Source: Mucilaginibacter aquaedulcis
Lineage (GTDB): Bacteria > Bacteroidota > Bacteroidia > Sphingobacteriales > Sphingobacteriaceae
Length of the DNA: 64,000 nt
Direction: 5' to 3'
NCBI RefSeq assembly: GCF_030409325.1
Contig: NZ_JAUFPR010000008.1
Coordinates: 186,001 to 250,000, forward strand
Both the position numbers and the translations under genes were made by a program. The notes under the pieces are model-generated. The model saw only the letters and a list, made by a program, of their open reading frames with translations, searched no databases and was not told where the DNA came from. This document shows, one piece after another, positions 42,080 to 50,028 of the stretch (the stretch's first letter is position 1; every line of letters begins with the position of its first letter).

Positions 42080-42439
42080 ATGTTTAAAAATCTCTTTTCT
42101 TTTAATGGCCGCATCAGGCGTACTGAATACGGTATTAGCTTTATTATTTATTCGGTTTGTTATGTTGCCATTCGCTTAGTAGTGGACGGTGATAACGGGC
42201 CTAAAATTTTACTTTTGGCCGCTATTCCACTTCTATGGTTCTTATGGTCACAGGGTGCAAAAAGATGTCATGATTTGGGCAAAAGTGGCTGGTGGCAAAT
42301 AATTCCCCTGTACTTTCTTTGGCTGATATTTGAAGAAGGCATACCTGAATGGAATGAGTATGGAGAAAACCCAAAGGGCTTAGGAAGTTTTGATGCCAAC
42401 GATTACCAAGATTCTTTTCCATTACAGGAAGAAAAATAA
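42080..42439 (+). CDS. DUF805 family membrane protein
   Basis: The 119-residue protein shows the DUF805 pattern: FSFNGRIRRTEYGISFIIYSVCYV at the start, a central hydrophobic segment (KILLLAAIPLLWFLWSQGAKRCHDLGKSGWW), and IPLYFLWLIF, giving three or four membrane segments. The RCHDLGKSGWW signature is diagnostic. Function is unknown. Upstream, at 42042-42059, the 18-mer ATAAATACATACATTAGA is identical to one upstream of lepB copy 2. Confidence 0.85.
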   Translation: MFKNLFSFNGRIRRTEYGISFIIYSVCYVAIRLVVDGDNGPKILLLAAIPLLWFLWSQGAKRCHDLGKSGWWQIIPLYFLWLIFEEGIPEWNEYGENPKGLGSFDANDYQDSFPLQEEK

Positions 42440-42488
42440 TCTAAATCAAATTTACTTCTTTAGGCTTTAGCCTATGTAAGTTGATGTA

Positions 42489-42528
42489 AAAACAAAAAGA
42501 GCCCGCATTTGCGGGCTCTTTTTGTTTT
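42489..42528 (+). terminator. Bidirectional intrinsic terminator
   Basis: An 18-bp perfect stem (core AAAAAGAGCCCGC with GCGGGCTCTTTTT) with a 4-nt ATTT loop lies between the convergent DUF805 and pgi genes. Runs of A and T on either side allow termination in both directions. Confidence 0.88.
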
Positions 42529-42540
42529 AGTATGGGGGGC

Positions 42541-44187
42541 TTACCTCCAGGCCTTGTATTGATTGATCAAACCGTTGGTTGATGAATCATGGCTGCTGAT
42601 CTCGCTGTTATCTTTAAGCTCAGGTAATATTTTGCCTGCCAATTGTTTGCCTAACTCAACTCCCCACTGATCAAAGCTGTAGATGTTCCAGATAATGCCT
42701 TGTACAAATATCTTATGTTCGTACATCGCAATTAATGAACCTAAGCTATGCGGAGTGATCTTTTTAAGCAGGAATGAATTGGTAGGTCTGTTACCCTCAA
42801 ATACTTTGAAAGGTGCAATTGCTGCAATTTCTTCATCTGTTTTGCCGGCTGCTTTTAACTCTTCAATAACAACCTCTTCGGTTTTACCGTTCATCAAAGC
42901 TTCTGTTTGAGCAAAGAAGTTTGACAGCAACATGTTATGATGCTCACCCAGCGGATTATGCGACTGAGCAGGAGCTATAAAATCGGCAGGGATCAATTTG
43001 GTACCCTGGTGTATCAGTTGGTAAAAAGCATGCTGACCGTTGGTGCCTGGCTCACCCCAAATGATCGGGCCGGTAGAGTAGTCAACTTCCTTACCGTTTC
43101 TATCCACATGCTTACCATTGCTTTCCATGTCGCCCTGTTGAAAATAAGCGGCAAAGCGGTGCATGTATTGATCATAGGGTAAAATGGCGTTGGTTTCGGC
43201 CTCAAAAAAGTTATTGTACCAGATGCCTATTAATGCCATAATAACTGGGATGTTCTGCTCAAACTCCGCAGTACGGAAATGCTCGTCGGTAGCATGTGCA
43301 CCTTCTAATAACTTAACGAAGTTATCGAAACCAATGCTCAAGGATATAGAAAGACCGATAGCGCTCCATAACGAATAACGGCCGCCTACCCAATCCCAAA
43401 ATTCAAACATGTTTTTGGTATCAATGCCAAATTTTTCAACCGCGGCAGCATTGGTTGATAAAGCGGCAAAGTGTTTAGCCACATCAGCTTCAGTAGCGCC
43501 TGCAGCCAAGAACCAGTCGCGGGCACTGTGGGCATTACCCATAGTTTCCTGGGTGGTAAATGTTTTTGAAGCTATCAGGAACAGGGTGGTTTCAGGATCA
43601 ACAACTTTTAATGTTTCAGCAATATGAGTACCGTCAACATTACTAACAAAGTGAAGGTTCAGGTGATTTTTGTAAGCTTTTAAAGCTTCGGTAACCATCA
43701 CCGGGCCCAAATCAGAGCCGCCAATACCAATGTTCACCACATCGGTAATAGGTTTGCCTGTATAACCCTTCCAATCGCCGGAAATAATAGCGTTGCTGAA
43801 ATCTTTCATGTGTTCAAGCACGCTATTTACATCGGGCATCACATCTTTACCGTCAACATAAATAGGTTTGTTACTGCGGTTGCGCAGCGCTATATGAAGC
43901 ACGGGACGGCCCTCAGTAACGTTAATTTTTTCGCCAGAAAACATGGCTTCAATTGCCTCGTTTACCGAACATTCTTTTGCCAGTTGTATCAGCAAAGCAA
44001 TGGTTTGGTCATCGATACGGTTTTTGGAATAATCAAGCAAAATATCTTCAAACTGAATTGAAAATTTTTTAAAGCGCTGATCATCAGAGTCAAATAATCC
44101 TTTGAGGCTTTTCGCTACAATATCAATGTAGTGATCGGCCAAATATTTGTAGCTCTGGGTTGTGGTGAAATCTGTATTTGGCAACAT
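42541..44187 (-). CDS. pgi: Glucose-6-phosphate isomerase
   Basis: The 548-residue enzyme has both PGI signatures: DVVNIGIGGSDLGPVMV near residue 147 and GSLIAMYEHKIFVQGIIWNIYSFDQWGVELGK near residue 484. The core WDWVGGRYSLWSAIGLSI and the catalytic Glu in GEPGTNGQHAFYQ are present. It interconverts glucose 6-phosphate and fructose 6-phosphate in glycolysis and gluconeogenesis. Length and motifs match the long bacterial form. It has a dedicated promoter candidate and shares a terminator with DUF805. Confidence 0.96.
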   Translation of the reverse strand: MLPNTDFTTTQSYKYLADHYIDIVAKSLKGLFDSDDQRFKKFSIQFEDILLDYSKNRIDDQTIALLIQLAKECSVNEAIEAMFSGEKINVTEGRPVLHIALRNRSNKPIYVDGKDVMPDVNSVLEHMKDFSNAIISGDWKGYTGKPITDVVNIGIGGSDLGPVMVTEALKAYKNHLNLHFVSNVDGTHIAETLKVVDPETTLFLIASKTFTTQETMGNAHSARDWFLAAGATEADVAKHFAALSTNAAAVEKFGIDTKNMFEFWDWVGGRYSLWSAIGLSISLSIGFDNFVKLLEGAHATDEHFRTAEFEQNIPVIMALIGIWYNNFFEAETNAILPYDQYMHRFAAYFQQGDMESNGKHVDRNGKEVDYSTGPIIWGEPGTNGQHAFYQLIHQGTKLIPADFIAPAQSHNPLGEHHNMLLSNFFAQTEALMNGKTEEVVIEELKAAGKTDEEIAAIAPFKVFEGNRPTNSFLLKKITPHSLGSLIAMYEHKIFVQGIIWNIYSFDQWGVELGKQLAGKILPELKDNSEISSHDSSTNGLINQYKAWR

Positions 44188-44204
44188 AATTGTATGGTTT
44201 TTAT

Positions 44205-44212
44205 CAAAAGTA
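44205..44212 (-). promoter_or_regulatory. Candidate pgi promoter -7 element
   Basis: On the minus strand TACTTTTG matches TAnnTTTG, 17 bp before the pgi start. No good -33 element is seen. Confidence 0.4.
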
Positions 44213-44350
44213 ATAAGTTAATTGTTAGGTAGATGTTAAAAGTTAAACTAATGATTTTTGGATGATTCTTCGTGTTATTTTAACACCGTATACATAGTGT
44301 TTGTTTTACACTGAAAAATTACGATAATTTTAAAAATATTTGACAACTGT

Positions 44351-44383
44351 TTTGAAATTTCAAATGTTTATTTAATATATTTG
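44351..44383 (+). promoter_or_regulatory. Promoter for the 145-aa gene
   Basis: TTTG at 44351-44354 and TATATTTG at 44376-44383 fit the Bacteroidota -33 and -7 elements with a 21-bp spacer. The transcript would carry a leader of about 60 nt before the start at 44450. The remainder of 44213-44449 is A/T-rich without other features. Confidence 0.55.
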
Positions 44384-44449
44384 TTCGGATGGTAATCAAA
44401 TGAGTGATTTGCCATCAATTTGTAAATTTAAGTAAAAATATAGAAGGTT

Positions 44450-44887
44450 ATGTTTGAAAAACTTTTTTTGCTTGTAAAAAATAACGCCGGGACGGCTGTT
44501 ATTAACAACCCCGAAATTCCTGCAAAACACCACAACGCAGTGATGATTGAGGCCTCGAGTTCAATAATTGAGGTTTTAAAGGGCCAGATGGAAAATGGTA
44601 AATTGAAGGATCTTATAAAGTATTTTCAGTCATCGGGTATTTACAATCATTCATTAGTATCAAGCATAGTTAACAGGTTTGCTAACCGTTTAAATACGTT
44701 TTATCATATAGACCCAATTCATGCGCTGGAAACGGCAAACTCACTGATCCCTGCTGTTATGCAGCAGCTGGTACGCGAATCAAAAAGCGAACAGATCAAA
44801 GAATTTGGTTTAACCAATATGCTAACCAAACTCAATGGTAACCGTGCCGATTTGAGTATTTTGGTTAATAAACTAATGGTGGCTTAA
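44450..44887 (+). CDS. Conserved-looking small helical protein, DUF937-like
   Basis: The 145-residue protein is almost all helix. It begins MFEKLFLLVKNNAGTAVINNPEIPAKHHNAVMIEASSSIIEVL, a pattern I associate with small DUF937/YidB-like proteins, and continues with several amphipathic helices ending LNGNRADLSILVNKLM. There is no signal peptide or membrane span. It has its own promoter candidate and a strong terminator, so it is a genuine monocistronic gene. Its function is unknown and the family link is tentative. Confidence 0.7.
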   Translation: MFEKLFLLVKNNAGTAVINNPEIPAKHHNAVMIEASSSIIEVLKGQMENGKLKDLIKYFQSSGIYNHSLVSSIVNRFANRLNTFYHIDPIHALETANSLIPAVMQQLVRESKSEQIKEFGLTNMLTKLNGNRADLSILVNKLMVA

Positions 44888-44910
44888 AATATCGTAGTAC
44901 ACTATGTCCG

Positions 44911-44950
44911 GGCCTGCAAATTGTTTGATCAATTTGCAGGCCTTTTTATT
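44911..44950 (+). terminator. Strong intrinsic terminator
   Basis: GGCCTGCAAATTG and CAATTTGCAGGCC form a perfect 13-bp stem with a 6-nt loop, followed by TTTTTATTT. It closes the 145-aa gene and lies just before prfB. Confidence 0.88.
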
Positions 44951-44971
44951 TAAGCCGATTATCAAATTGTA

Positions 44972-44979
44972 TATATTTG
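44972..44979 (+). promoter_or_regulatory. -7 element immediately before prfB
   Basis: TATATTTG matches TAnnTTTG and ends 4 bp before the prfB start codon. A start site 4-7 nt downstream would be at or next to the ATG, so the mRNA would be leaderless or nearly so. A clear -33 element is not visible. Confidence 0.45.
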
Positions 44980-44983
44980 CCAA

Positions 44984-46076
44984 ATGACTAAAGAACAGAT
45001 TCAGGATTTAAGGGATAGAGTAATTTCCCTGAGGAGGCATCTTTGACATCGACAAGAAGCTTGAACTATTACATACAGAACAGGAAATAACTGTAGGTCC
45101 GCATTTTTGGGATCACCCTAAGGAAGCCGAAAAGGTATTGGCATCCATCAAAGCAAAGAAAGTTTGGACAGACGAATTTCAGAAAGTGGCATCAGCTATT
45201 GATGATACCGGTGTGTTGTTTGAATTTTACCAGGGCGGAGATGCTACTGAAGCCGAAATGCAGGAACAATACAACGCGGCCATAAAAGTGGTTGAAGAGC
45301 TGGAGTTTAAAAACATGCTCTCGGCCGAAGAAGACCAGTTTCATGCCGTACTGCAAATAACCGCAGGTGCCGGTGGTACCGAAAGCTGCGACTGGGCAGG
45401 TATGCTCATGCGCATGTATATCATGTGGGGAGAGAAAAACGGCTATAAAGTAACCGAACAGGATTACCAGCCCGGTGATGTGGCCGGTGTTAAAACGGTA
45501 ACCCTGCAGCTGGAAGGCGATTTTGCCTATGGCTACCTTAAAGGCGAAAACGGCGTTCACCGTTTGGTAAGGGTATCTCCGTTTGATGCCAATGCCAAAC
45601 GCCATACTTCATTCGCATCGGTATATGTGTATCCGCTGGTTGATGATACGATAGAAATTGACATTAATCCTGCCGATATTGAGTTTGAAACTTTCCGTTC
45701 AGGCGGTGCCGGCGGGCAAAACGTGAATAAGGTTGAAACCGCTGTGCGTTTATATCACAAACCATCGGGCATTATAATCAAAAACCAGGAGTCGCGCTCA
45801 CAGCTTCAGAATAAGGATAATGCTATACGCTTGTTAAAATCGCAATTGTATGAAATTGAAATGCGTAAACGCATGGAGATCACCAATACCATTGAGGGTA
45901 ATAAAAAGAAAATAGAGTGGGGATCGCAGATCCGCAACTATGTGCTGCACCCATACAAACTGGTGAAAGATCTGCGTACAGATCATGAAACCTCCAATGC
46001 GCAGGCAGTGCTCGACGGAGATATTAACGATTTCCTGAAAGCTTATCTGATGGAGTTTGGCGGGCCAAAAGGTTAA
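44984..46076 (+). CDS. prfB: Peptide chain release factor 2, with programmed +1 frameshift
   Basis: The gene is split over two frames. Twenty codons from the ATG at 44984 end in CTT followed by an in-frame TGA at 45044-45046. Skipping the T at 45044 continues at GAC (45045) to the stop at 46076, giving 363 residues. Helical domain 1 is followed by the RF2 anticodon-like tripeptide SPF (VRVSPFDANAKRH) and the catalytic GGQ in RSGGAGGQNVNKVETAVR. RF2 recognises UGA and UAA; low RF2 lets the ribosome pause at UGA and shift, so the protein controls its own level. It is not a pseudogene. Confidence 0.95.
45032..45047 (+). promoter_or_regulatory. prfB programmed frameshift site
   Basis: AGGAGGCATCTTTGAC holds an internal Shine-Dalgarno-like AGGAGG, a 3-nt spacer and the slippery CTT TGA C. 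The arrangement matches the E. coli prfB recoding site. The strong internal AGGAGG stands out in a genome where gene starts show weak Shine-Dalgarno sequences. Confidence 0.92.
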
Positions 46077-46108
46077 TTTTTAAATAATTACCACTATAAT
46101 GTTACAAT

Positions 46109-46146
46109 AAAAACGGTGCTGCATCAACAGCACCGTTTTTTGTTTC
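46109..46146 (+). terminator. Intrinsic terminator after prfB
   Basis: AAAAACGGTGCTG (46109-46121) pairs perfectly with CAGCACCGTTTTT (46128-46140) with a 6-nt loop, followed by TTGTTT. Confidence 0.85.
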
Positions 46147-46188
46147 GGGTAGAAATAGTATTTTGCCCTCACCATATTAAACTGACCT

Positions 46189-47112
46189 ATGAAATTTATC
46201 TTATCTGCCTTTATTTTAACCATTGCCACAACTATGGCTTACAGCCAGGAAAAATCAATCCCTTTATATCAAAAAGGTGTGCCTAATTCAAAACCGGCCC
46301 CGGCTGCTTATGTGGAAAGCACCAATAAGGATTTTCATATCTCTAAAGTTACCGACCCTACTATAACACCTTATTTGCCTGCAAAGGGCACGGCCAATGG
46401 TGCCGCTATTGTGGTGTGTCCGGGTGGCAGTTACAGTATTCTGGCATCGGCACATGAAGGTACAGCTATTGCGCAGGAGTTCAATAAAATTGGTGTTACT
46501 GCCTTTGTTTTAAAGTATCGCCTGCCCAGTGATGATATTATGGGCGATAAATCAATTGGGCCGTTGCAGGATGCGCAAGCAGCTATCATGACAGTGCGCA
46601 AGCGTGCTGCGGAATGGGGTATTGATCCGGCTAAAATTGGTATCATCGGTTTTTCTGCAGGAGGGCACCTGGCCTCAACAGCCGGAACGCATTTTGATAA
46701 AGTGGTGATTGAGAATAAGGAAAACATCAGTGTTCGTCCTGATTTTATGATGCTCATTTACCCGGTAATTACTTTCGGCGAACATGCACATACCGGTTCA
46801 AGAGAAAATCTGATCGGGAAAACACCATCCGCAGCGCAGGTTGACCTGTATTCAAACGAAAAACAAATTACTGCCAATACACCACCAACATTTCTGATAC
46901 ATGCGCAGGACGATCAAACAGTTCCGGTAGAAAACAGCCTGTTGTTTTATGATGGCCTGCTCAAAAACCATGTAAAGGCCGAAATGCACCTTTTTCAGGA
47001 AGGCGGCCACGGCTTTGGCCTAAATAATTCCAAAAGCAAAGACAAATGGTTTGATTGGGCCGCCAACTGGCTGGATGAGAACGGTTTTTTGAAGGGTGGA
47101 GCAAGTAAATAG
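46189..47112 (+). CDS. Secreted alpha/beta hydrolase (acetyl esterase-like)
   Basis: The 307-residue protein has a signal peptide (FILSAFILTIATTMAYSQ). An alpha/beta hydrolase fold follows, with an oxyanion segment VVCPGGSYSILASAHEGTAIA, the nucleophile elbow GFSAGGHLAST near residue 154, the acid Asp in HAQDDQTVPVEN near 243, and the catalytic His in GGHGFGL near 273. Relatives include acetylxylan and other carbohydrate esterases. Export suggests action on polysaccharide esters. It runs directly into the convergent NTF2-like gene with no base between the two coding sequences. Confidence 0.87.
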   Translation: MKFILSAFILTIATTMAYSQEKSIPLYQKGVPNSKPAPAAYVESTNKDFHISKVTDPTITPYLPAKGTANGAAIVVCPGGSYSILASAHEGTAIAQEFNKIGVTAFVLKYRLPSDDIMGDKSIGPLQDAQAAIMTVRKRAAEWGIDPAKIGIIGFSAGGHLASTAGTHFDKVVIENKENISVRPDFMMLIYPVITFGEHAHTGSRENLIGKTPSAAQVDLYSNEKQITANTPPTFLIHAQDDQTVPVENSLLFYDGLLKNHVKAEMHLFQEGGHGFGLNNSKSKDKWFDWAANWLDENGFLKGGASK

Positions 47113-47538
47113 TTATTTACCCATCATCAGCCGCTGAATAAAATTTGGTGCTTTGATCCTGTTATTTTGAAATGAGGCTATCTTCCAATCGGCGTTTTGC
47201 TTTACAAAAACGTTTGTATTGATGGATAGCCTCTTTTTATTAACCTTTTTTTGCCAGCGGAATTTGATAGCTCCCGTGGCAATAACTATAGCAACATTTT
47301 CGGCCGGGAATTTAATTTGCTTAATGTCTGTAAACAATTCAGCGCCTTTAAATAACCAGTTATTTGCCAGGGCGGTATGTACTCGTAAGTTTTCTTTGAT
47401 GCCTTTTAAGTGCTCACCCATAAAGGTGATATAATCACAATCGGCTGTAAAAAGAGTGTTGAAAAGCTCATCGTTGGGGTTTTTAAAAATATCACCGAGG
47501 GTGGTAATTTTATCCCTGATTATTTGTTCGTCTGTCAT
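47113..47538 (-). CDS. NTF2-like (DUF4440/SnoaL) protein
   Basis: The ATG at 47538 gives 141 residues beginning TDEQIIRDKITTLGDIFKNPNDELFNTLFTADCDYITFMGEHLKG, the helix-then-strand pattern of DUF4440-type NTF2-like proteins. It ends in strands AIVIATGAIKFRWQKK and INTNVFVKQNADWKIASFQNNRIK. A frame extension upstream to 47577 is not needed. The function, binding or isomerising a small molecule, is inferred from the fold only. Confidence 0.75.
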   Translation of the reverse strand: MTDEQIIRDKITTLGDIFKNPNDELFNTLFTADCDYITFMGEHLKGIKENLRVHTALANNWLFKGAELFTDIKQIKFPAENVAIVIATGAIKFRWQKKVNKKRLSINTNVFVKQNADWKIASFQNNRIKAPNFIQRLMMGK

Positions 47539-47673
47539 GGCTTCCTGTTTTCTGAACAAAAATATTTTCCATATCACAGAAGAAAAAGGCTTATTAGGTT
47601 AATAGCCTAATTATGAAGGGCAAAAGGGTAAGTTTAATCGGCGAAATTCAAATAGTTAAAAGGAAAAAAAAGC

Positions 47674-48246
47674 TCAATTTAAAAGGTCTTTCTTATCTCT
47701 TTCAAATAAAAGAACATATTCCATACCATCGACATCATCTATTGCTTCGCCAATTTTTGTAAAGCCAATGCGGGTTGCTAACTGGAGTGATGGCTTATTT
47801 TCGGGTGACACGGAAGCAACAAATTTATTGATGCCAAATTCAGTTTGCGCCCAGGTCATCATTGCTTTGATAGCTTCAGTTGCATAATTGAGCCTCCTGT
47901 AGTTTTTAAATATGCGGTAACCCAGCTCAACGGCATCGCGCACATAAGTGTGCAGATATTCAGGATCGGGACGGGTGTGGAAACGAATCAGGCCGATCAT
48001 CACCTTTTCCTCAGGTAAAATCAGCGCCCTGGCCGACCAAGGCAAATAATCAGGATCATCATTAAGTTGCTGCTGCCCATATTTAAAACTGCTGGTATGC
48101 TCCAACAGATCTTCTGGAATGCTGGCCCCTAACAGGCGCCCTGCAATGCGTAAGTTTCCTGCCAAACACGCTTCAATAACTTCATTACTCATAACCCGGA
48201 GTATCAACCTGGGGGTAACGATGTCATTTGATGGAGTATTTGTCAT
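47674..48246 (-). CDS. GNAT family N-acetyltransferase (RimJ/RimL-like)
   Basis: The 190-residue protein carries the GNAT core: an N-terminal TPRLILRVMSNEVIEACL, the strand IGLIRFHTRPDPEY, then VELGYRIFKNYRRLNYATEAIKAMMTWA with the acetyl-CoA loop region, and FVASVSPENKPSLQLATRIGFTKIGE. It is the RimJ-type subfamily that acetylates N-termini or small amines. The acceptor is unknown. It follows the SirB1-like gene by 22 bp on the same strand. Confidence 0.88.
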   Translation of the reverse strand: MTNTPSNDIVTPRLILRVMSNEVIEACLAGNLRIAGRLLGASIPEDLLEHTSSFKYGQQQLNDDPDYLPWSARALILPEEKVMIGLIRFHTRPDPEYLHTYVRDAVELGYRIFKNYRRLNYATEAIKAMMTWAQTEFGINKFVASVSPENKPSLQLATRIGFTKIGEAIDDVDGMEYVLLFERDKKDLLN

Positions 48247-48268
48247 AAATGGGGCAGGGGAGGATCAA

Positions 48269-49126
48269 TTATTCCAATATTTCCAGTAATTCGTTCATCT
48301 CGGCAACTTTTTCTGCGGCACCTAAATTTTCGTAGGCGCTTATGAGGTTACGGATCACCCGTTTAATAATATCGGTGTTGGAGCAGGGTTCGTAAAACTG
48401 CTTGTCAAATTTAAGGTTAAGCTGTTTCAGAAACATATCCACATCCCTGCGGCCAAATATAAAGCCCTTGTTAAAGGCATTTATATAAAACAGTATGCCA
48501 CTCTCAAATTCGCTTTGCTGGCTTTCGTCCAAATAGGCCAGGATAAAGTGTTGCGGCAGGTTTACGCCATAAACGGGTATATCCAGCTTTTGGGCTACAA
48601 TAGAATATATAATGGCCAGCGATATCTGGTTGCCTTTTTTGCTTTCCAACACCTGGCTCAGATAACTGTTCTGCGGGTCAAGATGATTTGAGGTATTGCC
48701 GCTAAAGCCGTATATATTGTAAAAAACGTGGTTAATGAGTTTGATCTGTTCTTTTGGGCTGGCCTCGTGCATCATTTGTATCCAGATGTCGCGTTTAATA
48801 CCTTCAATCTGGTTAATGATCTTTTGCTCGTCAAGATCAGGGTATTGATAACGGTTAATGATCAGGATACCCTGCAGCAGGTCAAAAGCGCCGCTTTGGT
48901 GCCATAGCCTGAGATCGTTTTTAAGTGTGGCGAACTGAATTTCGTGAACCAGGTTGGCAATGCGTTCCTGTTGTACGGCATCAAAAGCCTGCTCAAAAGC
49001 GGTTTCAAGATAAGAAATAGCTTCTACACCATATGCCAGTAACTTGGCATGCACATGTTCATATATCTCACTGTCAGGGTCGTCAAGTAAGCGGATCAGG
49101 GAATTTACTTCATTCGGATTAATCAT
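48269..49126 (-). CDS. SirB1 family (transglutaminase-like, TPR-like) protein
   Basis: The 285-residue protein has a HEAT-like N-terminal part (SLIRLLDDPDSEIYEHVHAKLLAYGVEAISYLETA) followed by the SirB1 core: NSYLSQVLESKKGNQISLAIIYSIVAQKLDIPVYGVNLPQHFILAY. The His of LPQHF is kept, but the transglutaminase Cys position is Ser in NQISLA, as usual in SirB1. This favours a binding rather than proteolytic role. It ends in a short TPR-like helix pair. It starts at an ATG at 49126 and leads into the GNAT gene. Confidence 0.82.
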   Translation of the reverse strand: MINPNEVNSLIRLLDDPDSEIYEHVHAKLLAYGVEAISYLETAFEQAFDAVQQERIANLVHEIQFATLKNDLRLWHQSGAFDLLQGILIINRYQYPDLDEQKIINQIEGIKRDIWIQMMHEASPKEQIKLINHVFYNIYGFSGNTSNHLDPQNSYLSQVLESKKGNQISLAIIYSIVAQKLDIPVYGVNLPQHFILAYLDESQQSEFESGILFYINAFNKGFIFGRRDVDMFLKQLNLKFDKQFYEPCSNTDIIKRVIRNLISAYENLGAAEKVAEMNELLEILE

Positions 49127-49171
49127 ACGCTGCAATGCTAAAATACTAAACCTTTATTTATTTTTACAGCG

Positions 49172-49960
49172 ATGTTAAATTTTAGGTTTGTTAAGGATTA
49201 CCTGTTGCACCGCCTCAGGGCAAAAAACAGGCACGGCTTACACTCTCCGTTTGTTTACAAGCTGGTTGATACTGTGATCTACGATTATGCCGACCAAAAA
49301 GTATACCATGAGGTTGAAAATATACGCCAGAAATTACTTGTTGACAATCGCGTGATTTCCGTTACCGATCTGGGCGCTGGTTCGCTTCTGAACAATAACA
49401 AGCAAAAACGTATAGGCGATATTGCGGCTAATGCCCTAAAGCAGCCTAAACTGGCACAATTGCTTTACCGGCTGGCAGCGCATTTTAAGCCCCGAAATAT
49501 TATTGAATTAGGCACTTGCCTGGGCACAACCACCCTGTATCTGCAAAATGCTGCGCCAGATGCACATGTTTACACGTTGGAAGGGTGTCCGCAAACTGCA
49601 GCTGTAGCTAAGGAGAATTTTGAGCAAGTCGGGTTTACAGCTATTGATCTGATAACCGGAAATTTTGACGATAACCTTCCTGCTGTAATAAAGGATATAG
49701 ATAAACTTGATTTTGTATTTGTTGACGGCAACCACCAGAAGGATGCTACCCTGAAGTACTTTGAGTGGTGCCTGCCAAAAGTACATGAGGGCACGTTATT
49801 GATATTTGATGATATTTACTGGAGCGAAGGCATGAAAGAAGCCTGGGCCCTGATCAAAGCGCATCCGCAGGTTACCGTTACAGTTGATCTGTTTTGGATA
49901 GGTCTGGTGTTTTTTAAACCTGGCAGAGCCGAAAAGGAGCACTTTTTGATCAGATACTGA
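49172..49960 (+). CDS. Class I SAM-dependent methyltransferase (O-methyltransferase-like)
   Basis: The 262-residue protein has an N-terminal KDYLLHRLRAKNRHGLHSPFVYKLVDTVIYDYA region typical of a Bacteroidota subgroup. The SAM-binding motif IIELGTCLGTTTLYL is near residue 111, followed by VYTLEGCPQTAAVAKENF, and LDFVFVDGNHQKDATLKYFEW is like the DxxK region of O-methyltransferases. The family is clear; the substrate is not. It is divergent from the SirB1-like gene with 45 bp between starts and converges on the BamA-like gene. Confidence 0.87.
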   Translation: MLNFRFVKDYLLHRLRAKNRHGLHSPFVYKLVDTVIYDYADQKVYHEVENIRQKLLVDNRVISVTDLGAGSLLNNNKQKRIGDIAANALKQPKLAQLLYRLAAHFKPRNIIELGTCLGTTTLYLQNAAPDAHVYTLEGCPQTAAVAKENFEQVGFTAIDLITGNFDDNLPAVIKDIDKLDFVFVDGNHQKDATLKYFEWCLPKVHEGTLLIFDDIYWSEGMKEAWALIKAHPQVTVTVDLFWIGLVFFKPGRAEKEHFLIRY

Positions 49961-49976
49961 TTGTTAGTAGTTTATG

Positions 49977-50024
49977 GTTCATAGATCATAGGATTTAGAA
50001 AATTATTAACTATGATCTATGAAC
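49977..50024. repeat. Inverted repeat GTTCATAGATCATAG between convergent genes
   Basis: GTTCATAGATCATAG (49977-49991) and CTATGATCTATGAAC (50010-50024) are perfect 15-bp complements with an 18-nt A/T-rich spacer. It lies between the methyltransferase stop and the BamA-like stop and may act as a bidirectional terminator-like hairpin. Confidence 0.65.
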
Positions 50025-50028
50025 TAAC

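Noticed and set aside
45138..46076. prfB as a truncated or frameshifted pseudogene
   Set aside because: The upstream 20 codons, the AGGAGG stimulator and the CTT-TGA-C site form a standard programmed frameshift, and the whole protein has normal length.
48269..49126. Active transglutaminase or protease function for the SirB1-like protein
   Set aside because: The position of the catalytic Cys is Ser, so catalysis of that type is not supported.
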